NCBI GenBank assembly: GCA_022828125.1
Contig: JAJEJD010000008.1
Coordinates: 186,001-250,000, forward strand
Direction of reading: 5' to 3'
DNA: 64,000 nt
Source of the DNA: a bacterium
GTDB taxonomy: Bacteria; UBA8248
Shown here: positions 16,889-25,116 of the stretch, piece after piece
Layout: each line of letters begins with the position of its first letter
Numbering within the stretch: the stretch's first letter is position 1
Made by a program: the position numbers and the translations under genes
Notes under the pieces: model-generated
Seen by the model: only the letters and a program-made list of their open reading frames with translations
Databases searched by the model: none
What the model was told of the DNA's origin: nothing

Positions 16889-17664
16889 ACCAGGGCTCCT
16901 ATTTGCTGGCCGTCGACGTGGGCAACACGCAGACCGTCGTGGGGCTTTTCGACGGCGATGAACTCGCTTCGAGCTGGCGGCTCGGCTCCGTGGCCCGCCG
17001 CACGACGGATGAGTTGGCCATTCTCATGGAAGGCTTGTTCCGGCTCGGGCGTCACGAGATGTCGGACGTGGGCCGCGTGGTGATCGCGAGCGTCGTCCCC
17101 CCCCTGGGGCCGAACCTGGAGGAGATGGCGAAGCGCTATTTCGGCGTGAAACCGCTGGTCGTCGGCCCGGGCATACGGACGGGCATCTCCATCAAGTACG
17201 ACAATCCCCGAGAAGTCGGGGCGGACAGGATCGTCAACGCCGTCGCCGGCTATCACCTCTACGGCGGGCCTTTGGTGATCGTCGATTTCGGAACGGCCAT
17301 CACCTTCGACGCGATATCCGCCGCGGGCGAATACCTGGGCGGCGCCATATCGCCCGGCCTGGGAATCGCCCTGGAAGCGCTCATCGACAAAACGGCCCGG
17401 CTCCCCCGGGTCGAAACCGCCGTGCCGCCGTCGGTCATCGGGAAGAACACGGTCCACAGCATCCAGGCGGGCATCGCGTACGGCTACCGAGGCCTGGTGC
17501 GGGAGATCGTGGAGCGCATGAAAGCAGAACTCGGGAGCGGCGCCAAAATCGTCGCAACGGGCGGCCACAGCCTGGCATTGAATGAAGAAGACGGAATTTT
17601 CGACCTGATCAACCCCGATTTGACCCTCCTGGGCCTGCGCCTTATCGCCGAGCGAAACCCCTGA
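16885..17664 (+). CDS. coaX: Type III pantothenate kinase
   Basis: A 259-residue ASKHA-fold kinase that phosphorylates pantothenate, the first step of CoA synthesis. Motifs are LAVDVGNTQTVVGLFDG (phosphate-1 loop), GADRIVNAVAGYHLYGG, VDFGTAITFDAIS and GGAISPGLGIALEAL. CoaX enzymes need a monovalent cation and are not inhibited by CoA. The start overlaps birA by ATGA. The stop is followed by a 47-base gap to the convergent yraN gene, which contains a weak GCGGCC/GGCCGC inverted repeat. Confidence 0.95.
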   Translation: MNQGSYLLAVDVGNTQTVVGLFDGDELASSWRLGSVARRTTDELAILMEGLFRLGRHEMSDVGRVVIASVVPPLGPNLEEMAKRYFGVKPLVVGPGIRTGISIKYDNPREVGADRIVNAVAGYHLYGGPLVIVDFGTAITFDAISAAGEYLGGAISPGLGIALEALIDKTARLPRVETAVPPSVIGKNTVHSIQAGIAYGYRGLVREIVERMKAELGSGAKIVATGGHSLALNEEDGIFDLINPDLTLLGLRLIAERNP

Positions 17665-17711
17665 GGACGATCAGCGGCCGGCTCATCGAAGGAGGAGGCC
17701 GCAAAGAGGTG

Positions 17712-18071
17712 CTACTGAAACGCATTCCGAATCAGTTCCTTCGCCCTGGGTTTTCTCCCCGCCTCCGCTTCGAGCAACACCACGTCGAAGCGGCAGACGG
17801 ATGAGCGCTCCTCGGGGTGCGTCATGAGGTAGTGCTGCGCGGCCTGCGCGATTCTGCGCTGTTTCTCGCGACCCACGGACTCCGCCCCGCTCGATGACCT
17901 GCCCGGCGCGCGGGTCTTCACCTCGATGAACGACAACACCCCGCCTTCGCGCGCGATGATGTCCACCTCGTAGCGCGCGCCCCGGTAGTTTCGCTCGACG
18001 ATCTCGTAGCCGCGTCCGCGCAGGAATCTCACGGCGGCGTCCTCTCCGATTTTCCCGCTCTCGCGGCTCAT
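17712..18071 (-). CDS. YraN / UPF0102 family nuclease-fold protein
   Basis: A 119-residue protein of the UPF0102 family, which has a PD-(D/E)xK nuclease-like fold and unknown function. The motif is visible as YEVDIIAREGGVLSFIEVKTR (Asp, then ExK). I start it at ATG 18071 (MSRESGKIGEDAA), the family's usual beginning; the longer frame reads back into rnhB. It follows rnhB after 7 bases, the usual rplS-rnhB-yraN order of proteobacteria, here separated from rplS by an inserted hydrolase gene. Confidence 0.9.
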   Translation of the reverse strand: MSRESGKIGEDAAVRFLRGRGYEIVERNYRGARYEVDIIAREGGVLSFIEVKTRAPGRSSSGAESVGREKQRRIAQAAQHYLMTHPEERSSVCRFDVVLLEAEAGRKPRAKELIRNAFQ

Positions 18072-18078
18072 GCCGCCC

Positions 18079-18681
18079 TCATGCGCCGGCCGCCGCCGGC
18101 ACGCCACGGAACGTGCGCCGGTGAATCCGGCAGGGGCCATGCCGCGCGAGAGCGGCCAGATGATCCCGCGTGGGGTACCCCTTGTGCCTGCCGAAGCCAT
18201 AGCCCGGAAAGCGCCCGTCCATCCGGGCCATCACCCGGTCCCGATACACCTTGGCGACCACGCTCGCCGCGGCGATGCAGGCGCAGCGCGAATCGCCCTT
18301 CACGAGGGGAGTCTGCGGAAGTGCGGTGGGAATCTTCCTGTTCCCGTCGACGAGAACGTGGGCGGGCGCGTGCCCAAGCCCTTCCGCGGCAGCCGCCATG
18401 GCGCGAAGGGAGGCTTGCAGGACGTTGATTCTCTCGATCTCGCGCGGTCCCGCCGCCGCCAGGGCGACGGCGCGCGCCTTCTCCAGAATCTCGGGCAAGA
18501 GCGCCTCCCTTTGGCGCGGGGAGAGTTTCTTGCTGTCGTCGAGACCGGCGATCGGATTTTCCGGATCAAGCACCACGGCGGCGGCCACCACCGGGCCCGC
18601 CAATGGGCCGCGCCCGGCCTCGTCCACGCCTGCGACGGGCGAGGCGCCCGCGTCCGCGAGTTCGCGTTCGATGGAATACAT
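18079..18681 (-). CDS. rnhB: Ribonuclease HII
   Basis: A 200-residue enzyme that cuts RNA at ribonucleotides in DNA and in RNA-DNA hybrids. The type 2 RNase H signature is GVDEAGRGPLAGPVVAAAVVL (residues 18-38, catalytic Asp-Glu). Further acids lie at AHVLVDGNRKIP and CACIAAASVVAKVYRD. ATG at 18681 follows AGAAGG. yraN follows immediately on the same strand. Confidence 0.94.
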   Translation of the reverse strand: MYSIERELADAGASPVAGVDEAGRGPLAGPVVAAAVVLDPENPIAGLDDSKKLSPRQREALLPEILEKARAVALAAAGPREIERINVLQASLRAMAAAAEGLGHAPAHVLVDGNRKIPTALPQTPLVKGDSRCACIAAASVVAKVYRDRVMARMDGRFPGYGFGRHKGYPTRDHLAALARHGPCRIHRRTFRGVPAAAGA

Positions 18682-18829
18682 GAAAGACCTTCTGGGCGGT
18701 GGATTTCCCCAATATATCCATGATTCGGGGCGTTCTCAAGGCAAACCCGCCGCTCCGCTTGGGGGCGGCCCTGAAATCTGAGAAGATGGGGATATTCTCG
18801 AACCAATAAAACTGACTGGAGAACCTACG

Positions 18830-19819
18830 TTGGCCAAGCCCAAGCTGTTCCGAAAAGACCACCTCATCGACTCGCACGACGAAGGCATCAAGCTGCACTT
18901 AAGGGAGAAAAAACCGCGCGGCATGAAGAAATCCGATGCGGCGGGCACGCTCCTCATGGTGCACGGGCAAAGCACGCCCGCCCCCGTCGCCTTCGACCTG
19001 CCGCTTCCCGGCTACTCGTGGATGGACTTCGCCGCCGCGCGCGGCTTTCACGCCTACGCGCTGTGCATCCGGGGCTACGGCCCCTCCACGCGGCCGCCGG
19101 AGATGCTGAGAAGCCCCAAAGGCCGGCCCCCGGCCGTGCGGGGAATCACCGCCGTGCGCGACATCGACGCCGCCGTGCGCTTCATCTGCGGGCAAAACGG
19201 CATAGGCAAGCTGAACCTCCTCGGCTGGTCCTGGGGCACGACCACCACGGCCGCCTTCACCGCCGGAAAGCAGGCAAGAGTCCGCCGGCTCGCGCTCTAC
19301 GCGCCCTTTTACGCATACGACAACCCCCAGGCGGCGGCGCTCTGGGAAGACCCCGCGCGCCCAGGCCGCTGGGACCCCCGCAAGGGCGCATGGCGCTGGG
19401 TGACCGAAAGCTACCAGCGCGAGCGCTGGGACGGGAGCATCCCAAAAGGGCAACACGCGAAGTGGCGAACGGAGGCGGCGATAAAGCGCTTCTGGAGCGA
19501 ACAACAGAAATTCGACCCCGAGGGCGCCAAGCGAAAAACCCCCGCCGTCCGCGTGCCAAACGGCGCGATGGCGGACAGCTACGATCGCTCTCGAAACAAG
19601 CCGCTTTACGATGCGAGCAGAATTACCTGCCCCGTCCTCACTATCCGGGGAGACCACGACAGAAGCTCGACCGATCCCGTCTTCGCCGCCGTCTACCGCG
19701 CGCTCGTGAACAGCCGGGGGAAGCGCTCCGTCACGCTGGGAGACGCCACGCATTTCGCCCAGTACGAATGGTGCCGCGAGGCGCTGTTCAGCGAGGTGCA
19801 GAATTTCCTGGAGGGTTGA
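18830..19819 (+). CDS. Alpha/beta hydrolase
   Basis: A 329-residue alpha/beta-hydrolase-fold protein with a complete likely triad: nucleophile Ser in GWSWGT (about residue 134), Asp in TIRGDHDRSS (about 275) and His in GDATHFAQYE (about 307). The N-terminal strand LLMVHGQSTPAP supplies the oxyanion region. It has no signal peptide, so it is cytoplasmic. TTG at 18830 follows CTGGAG at good spacing. The gene lies on the plus strand between rplS and rnhB, which are normally neighbours on the minus strand, and a palindromic element follows it. This suggests an insertion in this lineage. The substrate is unknown. Confidence 0.82.
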   Translation: MAKPKLFRKDHLIDSHDEGIKLHLREKKPRGMKKSDAAGTLLMVHGQSTPAPVAFDLPLPGYSWMDFAAARGFHAYALCIRGYGPSTRPPEMLRSPKGRPPAVRGITAVRDIDAAVRFICGQNGIGKLNLLGWSWGTTTTAAFTAGKQARVRRLALYAPFYAYDNPQAAALWEDPARPGRWDPRKGAWRWVTESYQRERWDGSIPKGQHAKWRTEAAIKRFWSEQQKFDPEGAKRKTPAVRVPNGAMADSYDRSRNKPLYDASRITCPVLTIRGDHDRSSTDPVFAAVYRALVNSRGKRSVTLGDATHFAQYEWCREALFSEVQNFLEG

Positions 19820-19862
19820 GGCGAGAGAAACGCCGGCGCCGAAAGGGAAATCCCATAAAGGC

Positions 19863-19973
19863 AACTCCCCTACCCCCCCTTGTCAGGGGGGTATAAAAAG
19901 GCCATCCGCCCCCGCCGGGCTGAGGGGGTTTTGATTTTTCTTACCCCCCTGACAAGGGGGGGTAGGGGGGGTT
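19863..19973 (+). repeat. C/G-run palindromic element, copy A
   Basis: A roughly 111-bp element. The long terminal inverted repeats run AAC(C/T)CCCCTACCCCCCC then TTGTCAGGGGGGTA on the left and the reverse complement on the right. The core begins TATAAAAAGGCC. Each terminal arm is itself palindromic (CCCCCC-TTGTCA-GGGGGG). It lies between the hydrolase gene and the rplS terminator. Copies B (24195) and C (25117) belong to the same family. Confidence 0.9.
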
Positions 19974-20040
19974 GTCTTTCGACGAGGGAGGTCGGCGGTT
20001 CGCGCGAAAACCGGAATCCAATAAGAGACGATATAATTCC

Positions 20041-20073
20041 AAACAAAAAGACCCGGGGTTTCCCCCGGGTCTT
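20041..20073 (-). terminator. Rho-independent terminator after rplS
   Basis: A perfect 11-bp stem (AAGACCCGGGG at 20048-20058 with its complement at 20063-20073) and a 4-base loop are followed on the minus strand by TTTTGTTT. It lies 25 bases past the rplS stop and ends the ffh-rplS operon. Confidence 0.9.
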
Positions 20074-20097
20074 CTCTGCTTTCGAAAACGTCTCGCC

Positions 20098-20445
20098 CTA
20101 CCTCCTGCCGCGCTCCTTCACCTGGGCGGCCTTGCCCTTGCGGTCTCGCAGGTAGTAGAGCTTCGCGCGGCGCACGCGGCCTTTCCGGGTGACTTCTATC
20201 CTGTCGACTCTCGGGGAATGCACCGGGAAGATGCGCTCCACCCCGACGCCGTAGGAGAGCTTTCTGACGCGGAACCGCTCACGAAGTCCGCCGCCCTGCC
20301 TGCCGATGACGGTGCCCTCGAACACCTGGATGCGCTCCTTGTCGCCCTCGACGATTTTCACGTGAACTCGCACCGTATCTCCCGGCTCGAAATCGGGAAC
20401 GTCCTTGCGCATGCCCTCGCGCTCGATTTTATCGATAATGTTCAC
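20098..20445 (-). CDS. rplS: 50S ribosomal protein L19
   Basis: A 115-residue L19 of typical length, with [37 protein letters not shown] and the basic C-terminal [20 protein letters not shown]. It sits at the 30S-50S interface. The start is GTG at 20445 behind AAGGAG. It is the last gene of the ffh-rpsP-rimM-trmD-methyltransferase-rplS operon, closed by a strong terminator. Confidence 0.97.
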   Translation of the reverse strand: MNIIDKIEREGMRKDVPDFEPGDTVRVHVKIVEGDKERIQVFEGTVIGRQGGGLRERFRVRKLSYGVGVERIFPVHSPRVDRIEVTRKGRVRRAKLYYLRDRKGKAAQVKERGRR

Positions 20446-20475
20446 CTGCCTGCTCCTTGTCCTGAAAAAACGGCA

Positions 20476-21048
20476 CTATACATCTCTTTTGCCGAAAATG
20501 CGATCCATCACTATCGCCGCAGCACCGCGAACCGAGAGATGGTTGAATCCCGTATGGGCTTCCGCCTCCACGGGCAGCAAAACCACGTCGGACATCTCCA
20601 GCACCTCATCCGCGAGACCCCAGCTCGTGCCGAACAGGATGACGTGCGGAGCGTCCGTCTCCCTCACTAGCTCGCGGAACTCTCCATACCCCACGGCGCC
20701 GGGCATCCGCCTGGCCGTCGTGGCTATGAGGCGCGGCCCTTTCGATTCCTTGCGTTCCACATCCTCGATGAGCGCATCCAGGGACGGCAGAACTTCGAGG
20801 AATTCGAGCGTCTCTCCCCTTTGCGGGTGCAGCGCGCGGCCCGGCCCTTGCGTGAAATGCCCGATCACCCGCTCGACGAACGCCCGCTGTGGAGCAGAAG
20901 GATGTACCACAAATACGCCCGAGGCGCCATAGGTGCGGCCCACGCGGGCGAGATCGTGCAAATCGAGGCTCGTGACGGAAGAAGTCACCACGCCGCCCTC
21001 GCGGTTGAGCACCGGATGGTGAATCAGCGCGAGATAGACGTTGCCCAA
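20476..21048 (-). CDS. SPOUT-type RNA methyltransferase (TrmD-neighbour family, PF09936-like)
   Basis: A 190-residue protein between trmD and rplS. It resembles the SAM-dependent RNA methyltransferase family typically found next to trmD in Deltaproteobacteria and Aquificae/Thermotogae (YlNP-type start MGNVYLALIHHPVLNREG, HVILFGTSWGLADEVL, LLPVEAEAHTGFNHLSVRGA). The C-terminal GTSWGLAD and the NHLSVR block are consistent with the knotted SAM site. The RNA target is unknown. It appears to start with TTG at 21048, 15 bases after the trmD stop, so it is coupled to trmD. Confidence 0.82.
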   Translation of the reverse strand: MGNVYLALIHHPVLNREGGVVTSSVTSLDLHDLARVGRTYGASGVFVVHPSAPQRAFVERVIGHFTQGPGRALHPQRGETLEFLEVLPSLDALIEDVERKESKGPRLIATTARRMPGAVGYGEFRELVRETDAPHVILFGTSWGLADEVLEMSDVVLLPVEAEAHTGFNHLSVRGAAAIVMDRIFGKRDV

Positions 21049-21063
21049 TACCCCGCCGTCCTT

Positions 21064-21792
21064 CTAGGTCCGTGAAGATTCCAGCAGGCGCAAATCCTCA
21101 TCGCTCAATTCGGCCCGCTCGAACAGGTCCTTGCGCCTCTCCCGCGTTCTCTCGAGCGCCCGGCGCCTCCTCCAGAGGCGAACCGCCTCGTGGTCGCCGG
21201 ATAGAAGCACGTCCGGCGCGCGGACCCCCTCGAACTCCGCCGGCCGCGTGTAGTGGGGATGATCGAGCAGGCCGCCGGTGAAGCTGTCCTGCCCGGCGGA
21301 AGCATCGTTGCCCAGGACGCCGGGGAGGAGCCTGCCGACCGCGTCGATGACCGCCATGGCCGGAATCTCTCCTCCCGAGAGCACGTAATCGCCGACTGAT
21401 ATCTCCTCGTCCACGCACAACTCGCTCACCCGCTCGTCCACGCCCTCGTATCGCCCGCAGATGAGGAGCAGCCGGGGGGCCTCCGAGAACCTCCGCGCCG
21501 TCGCCTGATCGAACAGCCGCCCCTGCGGCGTGAGCAGCACCTTGAGCGGTTCGGCATCGGCGTCTTCGCGAATCGCCCGGACGCCCTTCACGATGGGTTC
21601 GGGCTTCATCACCATGCCCGCTCCGCCGCCGAAGGGAGCGTCGTCCGTCTGCTGGTATTTCCCCTCGGCGAATTCGCGCAGGTTCCAGACCTTGAGCTCC
21701 AGAAGACCCCCTTCGACCGCGCGCCCCACGACGCCCTCCCGGAACGCCTCTTCCACCATGCGGGGCAGCACGGTAAGAACGTCGATGCGCAT
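21064..21792 (-). CDS. trmD: tRNA (guanine-N1-)-methyltransferase TrmD
   Basis: A 242-residue SPOUT enzyme that makes m1G37 in tRNAs to prevent +1 frameshifting. Motifs are MRIDVLTVLP, FGGGAGMVMKPEP, LLICGRYEGVDERV (SAM knot) and DYVLSGGEIPAMAVIDAVGRLLPGVLG. ATG at 21792 follows GAGGAGG. It is co-operonic with rimM upstream (9-base gap) and the second RNA methyltransferase downstream. Confidence 0.97.
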   Translation of the reverse strand: MRIDVLTVLPRMVEEAFREGVVGRAVEGGLLELKVWNLREFAEGKYQQTDDAPFGGGAGMVMKPEPIVKGVRAIREDADAEPLKVLLTPQGRLFDQATARRFSEAPRLLLICGRYEGVDERVSELCVDEEISVGDYVLSGGEIPAMAVIDAVGRLLPGVLGNDASAGQDSFTGGLLDHPHYTRPAEFEGVRAPDVLLSGDHEAVRLWRRRRALERTRERRKDLFERAELSDEDLRLLESSRT

Positions 21793-21801
21793 GAGACCTC
21801 C

Positions 21802-22308
21802 TCAATCCTCGTGGTCGAATTTCGGGAGTCGGAAAATCCAGCGCTCCCCCTCGCGCCTCAACACGACCTCGCGCGTCGCGGGCGCGAGCAACTCCTCGCC
21901 ACCTGGCGCCCGGATGACGATGACGTCGTTGCCGCCGGCTCCGAACATGTCCACCACGCGCCCGAGGGGGCTTCCCTCCTCGTCGATGACTTCGCAGCCC
22001 TCGAAATCCTCGAAATAGAGAACCCCCTCATCGGGGCCGTCGAGGAATTTCCTGTCCGCCAAAAAAATCGTCCCCCGCAGCGCCTCGGCGCCCTCGGGGG
22101 TGTCGATTCCCGTGAACTTCCAGACGATGGCTCCCTTGCCGCCCTGGTGCCAGGAAGCCACCTCGAACCTCCGCACGGGCTCATCGCGTGAGAACACTTC
22201 TTCGATCCGCCCGTAGACGCCTGCGTCGTCGAGCCAGGGTTCCACCCGAACGGCTCCCTTGATGCCGTGCGGCCTGAGCGCGACGCCCACGGCCACCCTG
22301 CCGCTCAC
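21802..22308 (-). CDS. rimM: Ribosome maturation factor RimM
   Basis: A 168-residue protein with the N-terminal RimM barrel (VAVGVALRPHGIKGAVRVEP) and the C-terminal PRC-barrel (YFEDFEGCEVIDEEGSPLGRV, then PATREVV). It binds S19 and helps 30S head assembly. The start is GTG at 22308, 9 bases after the rpsP stop. The KH-domain gene (khpA/ylqC) that often lies between rpsP and rimM is absent. Confidence 0.95.
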   Translation of the reverse strand: MSGRVAVGVALRPHGIKGAVRVEPWLDDAGVYGRIEEVFSRDEPVRRFEVASWHQGGKGAIVWKFTGIDTPEGAEALRGTIFLADRKFLDGPDEGVLYFEDFEGCEVIDEEGSPLGRVVDMFGAGGNDVIVIRAPGGEELLAPATREVVLRREGERWIFRLPKFDHED

Positions 22309-22317
22309 GGGATTTCC

Positions 22318-22563
22318 CTAATCGTCGATGCCCGCCCTGTCGAGAAGGTTCTTGACCGTCCGGGTCGGGATGGCGCCCTTTTCTATCCAGGCCTTCGCCT
22401 TCTCGAGATCGATATGAACGAATGCGGGGTCTTCCGACGGATCGTAGCGGCCGATGCTTTCGATGAAACGGCCATCGCGCGGCATGCGCTCATCCTGAAT
22501 GACGATGCGGTAGCGCGGCGCTTTTTTCATGCCCCCGCGGGCAAGTCTGATTTTTACGGCCAA
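22318..22563 (-). CDS. rpsP: 30S ribosomal protein S16
   Basis: An 81-residue S16 with VKIRLARGGMKKAPRYRIVI and the IGRYDP block, full length for the family. The start is TTG at 22563 behind GGGAGAG. It lies 11 bases after the ffh stop, in the conserved ffh-rpsP-rimM-trmD-rplS order. Confidence 0.96.
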   Translation of the reverse strand: MAVKIRLARGGMKKAPRYRIVIQDERMPRDGRFIESIGRYDPSEDPAFVHIDLEKAKAWIEKGAIPTRTVKNLLDRAGIDD

Positions 22564-22574
22564 AGTCTCTCTCC

Positions 22575-23909
22575 CTAGAAATTAAGCATTTGACGCATTC
22601 TCTGCATCTGTTTTTTCTTGCCACCCTTTGAAAATTGTTTCATCAGCTTCTGTGTCTGCGCGAATTGCTTGAGCAGCCGGTTCACGTCCTGCACCCGGGT
22701 TCCGCTCCCGGCGGCGATGCGCTTTCTGCGGCTGCCCTTGATGATCTCGGGCTTCACCCGCTCGGCGGGCGTCATCGAATCGATGATGGCCACCGTGCGC
22801 GTGAGTTCTTTCTCGTCGATATCCACGTCGGGCATCCTGTTTCCCAGCCCCGGTATCATGGACAGGACATCGCCCATCGAGCCCATCTTCCGCATCTGGA
22901 GAATCTGCTCTTTCATGCTCACGAGGGTGAAATTCCCCTTGCCGAGGGATTCCACCATGGATTTCGCATCATCGGGGGAGATGGCGGCCTCTGCCTTCTC
23001 GATGAGGGACATGACGTCCCCCATCCCCAGAATGCGCGAGGCCATTCTCTCGGGATGAAAATCCTCGAGCGCGTCGAGTTTCTCGCCCACCCCGGCCATC
23101 TTCACGGGCACACCCGTCACCGAGCGAAGCGAAAGCGCGCCGCCGCCCCTGGCGTCGCCGTCGAGCTTCGTCAGCACGACGCCCGTGATGCCGATGCGCC
23201 CGGAAAAGGCTTCTCCCAGATTCACCGCTTCCTGGCCCGTCATGGCGTCCGCGACCAGGAGCACCTCATCGGGCCGCGCCGCCTCTTTCATCTGCTTCAA
23301 CTCGTCCATCAAGGCGTCATCGACGTGGAGCCGGCCCGCGCTGTCCACGATGCAGTAATCGAAATGCTCCAAACGGGCTCTTTCACCGGCCCGCCGAACG
23401 ATCTCCACGGGGTCCGGCATACCTTCCGAATCGAACGCGTCGGCGCCCGTCTGCTCGGCCAGCCGCTTGAGCTGGGTGATGGCGGCGGGACGTGCTACGT
23501 CCGCGGGCACGAGCAGGACGCGCAATCCCTTACTTTTAAGCCTGAGGGCGATCTTGCCGGCCGTCGTCGTTTTTCCCGATCCCTGGAGACCGACGAGCAT
23601 CACCGTGGTGACGCCGCTCGCGGCGCGCTCGAGCGGCGCGCTCTTCGCCCCCATGAGCTCCGTGAGACGCCCCTGGACCGCCTTGATGACCTGCTGGGAG
23701 GGGTCCAGGTGCGCGACGCGCTCGGCGCCGAGGAGATCCTCGCGGATTTTCGCCACCAGATCCTTCGCGACCCGGAAGTTCACGTCGGCTTCGAGCAGGG
23801 CCAGGCGAATCTCGCGAAGCGCGGAATCGACCTCTTTTTCTCCCAAAACGCCCCGGCTTCTCAGGTCCTTGAAGATCCCGCCCAGACGCTCTTTCAAGCC
23901 GTCAAACAT
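22575..23909 (-). CDS. ffh: Signal recognition particle protein Ffh
   Basis: A 444-residue SRP GTPase with an N domain, a G domain with P-loop GLQGSGKTTTAGKIA, VPADVARPAA, DSAGRLHVDD and TKLDGDARGG, and a Met-rich M domain ending GTRVQDVNRLLKQFAQTQKLMKQF plus a Lys-rich tail. It binds 4.5S RNA and signal peptides and delivers ribosomes to FtsY. I start it at ATG 23909 (MFDGLKERLGG), where the family begins; the upstream 17 residues of the frame look non-coding. It is first in the translation operon. Confidence 0.96.
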   Translation of the reverse strand: MFDGLKERLGGIFKDLRSRGVLGEKEVDSALREIRLALLEADVNFRVAKDLVAKIREDLLGAERVAHLDPSQQVIKAVQGRLTELMGAKSAPLERAASGVTTVMLVGLQGSGKTTTAGKIALRLKSKGLRVLLVPADVARPAAITQLKRLAEQTGADAFDSEGMPDPVEIVRRAGERARLEHFDYCIVDSAGRLHVDDALMDELKQMKEAARPDEVLLVADAMTGQEAVNLGEAFSGRIGITGVVLTKLDGDARGGGALSLRSVTGVPVKMAGVGEKLDALEDFHPERMASRILGMGDVMSLIEKAEAAISPDDAKSMVESLGKGNFTLVSMKEQILQMRKMGSMGDVLSMIPGLGNRMPDVDIDEKELTRTVAIIDSMTPAERVKPEIIKGSRRKRIAAGSGTRVQDVNRLLKQFAQTQKLMKQFSKGGKKKQMQRMRQMLNF

Positions 23910-24194
23910 GAACACCCCAACTGGTTGATATTCAATATGTTTACGATTTTCCACCCGCAACGCCGGGTGCGGAAACCCAACTTATAAGGATTTTATGCGG
24001 CGAGTGTCAACCGCGTGTGGATGGGGGAACCCTCTTGGGGCTGTTGAAAAACCCCTTTTCTCTCGTTATTCACCCCCCACCGGCGAGAACATATTGCCAA
24101 CCGACGAGAGAGAAGATATCAACTCCCCCCTTGAGGGTCGGCAACTACCCTCAAGGGGCCGTTGAAAAAGACCCCCTCCTCAGGGAATAAAACC
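23910..24194. other. Gene-free gap upstream of ffh
   Basis: About 285 bases with no plausible gene. It contains two short copies of a GTTGAAAAA(C/GA)CCCC motif (around 24041 and 24163), pieces of which recur near 29278 and 29390, and runs into palindromic element copy B. I could not identify a convincing ffh promoter. Confidence 0.5.
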
Positions 24195-24333
24195 AACCCC
24201 CCCTACCCCCCCTTGTCAGGGGGGTAAAAAAAGAACGCCCCCCTGATAGGGGGGTATGAAAAGGCGACGCCCGCCGCCGGTAGAGGGGTTTTGTTTTTTC
24301 TTGCCCCCCTGACAAGGGGGGGTAGGGGGGGTT
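24195..24333 (+). repeat. C/G-run palindromic element, copy B (with extra unit)
   Basis: It has the same terminal repeats as copies A and C, and its core is in copy A's orientation (GGTATGAAAAGGCGACGC). It has an additional roughly 30-bp unit after the left arm, containing a second arm-like piece (CCCCCCTGATAGGGGGG). It lies between the rpe end and the ffh start. Confidence 0.88.
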
Positions 24334-24354
24334 GGTCCTTTGACAAAGGCTTTC

Positions 24355-25032
24355 TCACCCGCCACGGATGCCGCGTATGGCCTCGGCGTAGTCTTCCGCC
24401 CCGAATACGGCGGAACCGGCCACCAGCGCCTCCGCGCCCGCCGCGCGTATTTCCGCCGCGTTCTCGGGCGTCACGCCGCCGTCGACCTCTATGAGAACCG
24501 ATAACCCTTGCTCTTCGATCATCCCTCTCAGGCGGCGGATCCGCTCAAGCGAAGCCGGGATGAATTTCTGGCCGCCGAATCCCGGATTGACGCTCATGAC
24601 GAGGACCATATCCACCTCCGGGAGAAGACCCTCCACCGCCGAAAGCGGCGTTCCGGGGTTCAGCGTCAGCCCTACGCCCAGACCGCGCGCGCGTATGCGC
24701 TGCAGGGTGCGGTGGATGTGCCTCGGCGCCTCCACGTGAACCGTCAGGATGTCCGCGCCCGCATCCGCGAAGGCTTCGATGTAGCGATCCGGATCCGCGA
24801 TCATCAGGTGCACGTCGAGCACCATGTCGGGCGCGGCTCTCCTGGCCGCCTCGACGCCCAGTGGCCCCACGGAAATGTTCGGCACGAAACGGCCGTCCAT
24901 CACGTCGAAATGCAGCCAGTCCGCCCCGGCTTCGCGCACCGCCGCTATCTCCTCGCCCATCCTCTCGAAAGCGCACGAGAGCAGAGAGGGCGCGACCCGG
25001 ATTTCGCCGGGCGCCATGTCGGGCTTCGCCAT
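24355..25032 (-). CDS. rpe: Ribulose-phosphate 3-epimerase
   Basis: A 225-residue TIM-barrel enzyme interconverting ribulose-5-P and xylulose-5-P in the pentose phosphate pathway. Motifs are VAPSLLSCAF, LHFDVMDGRFVPNIS (metal-binding His and Asp), DVHLMI, VMSVNPGFGGQKFIP and EVDGGVTPENA. ATG at 25032 follows GGAAGGA. It lies downstream of the PASTA protein gene on the same strand, and palindromic element copy C separates them. Confidence 0.95.
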   Translation of the reverse strand: MAKPDMAPGEIRVAPSLLSCAFERMGEEIAAVREAGADWLHFDVMDGRFVPNISVGPLGVEAARRAAPDMVLDVHLMIADPDRYIEAFADAGADILTVHVEAPRHIHRTLQRIRARGLGVGLTLNPGTPLSAVEGLLPEVDMVLVMSVNPGFGGQKFIPASLERIRRLRGMIEEQGLSVLIEVDGGVTPENAAEIRAAGAEALVAGSAVFGAEDYAEAIRGIRGG

Positions 25033-25116
25033 GTCGATTCCTTCCCTTATGAGACTGCCTAAAAACCCCTTGAGAGGGTAATGTCAACTCCCTTGAAAAC
25101 GAAATCCCATCACGTC

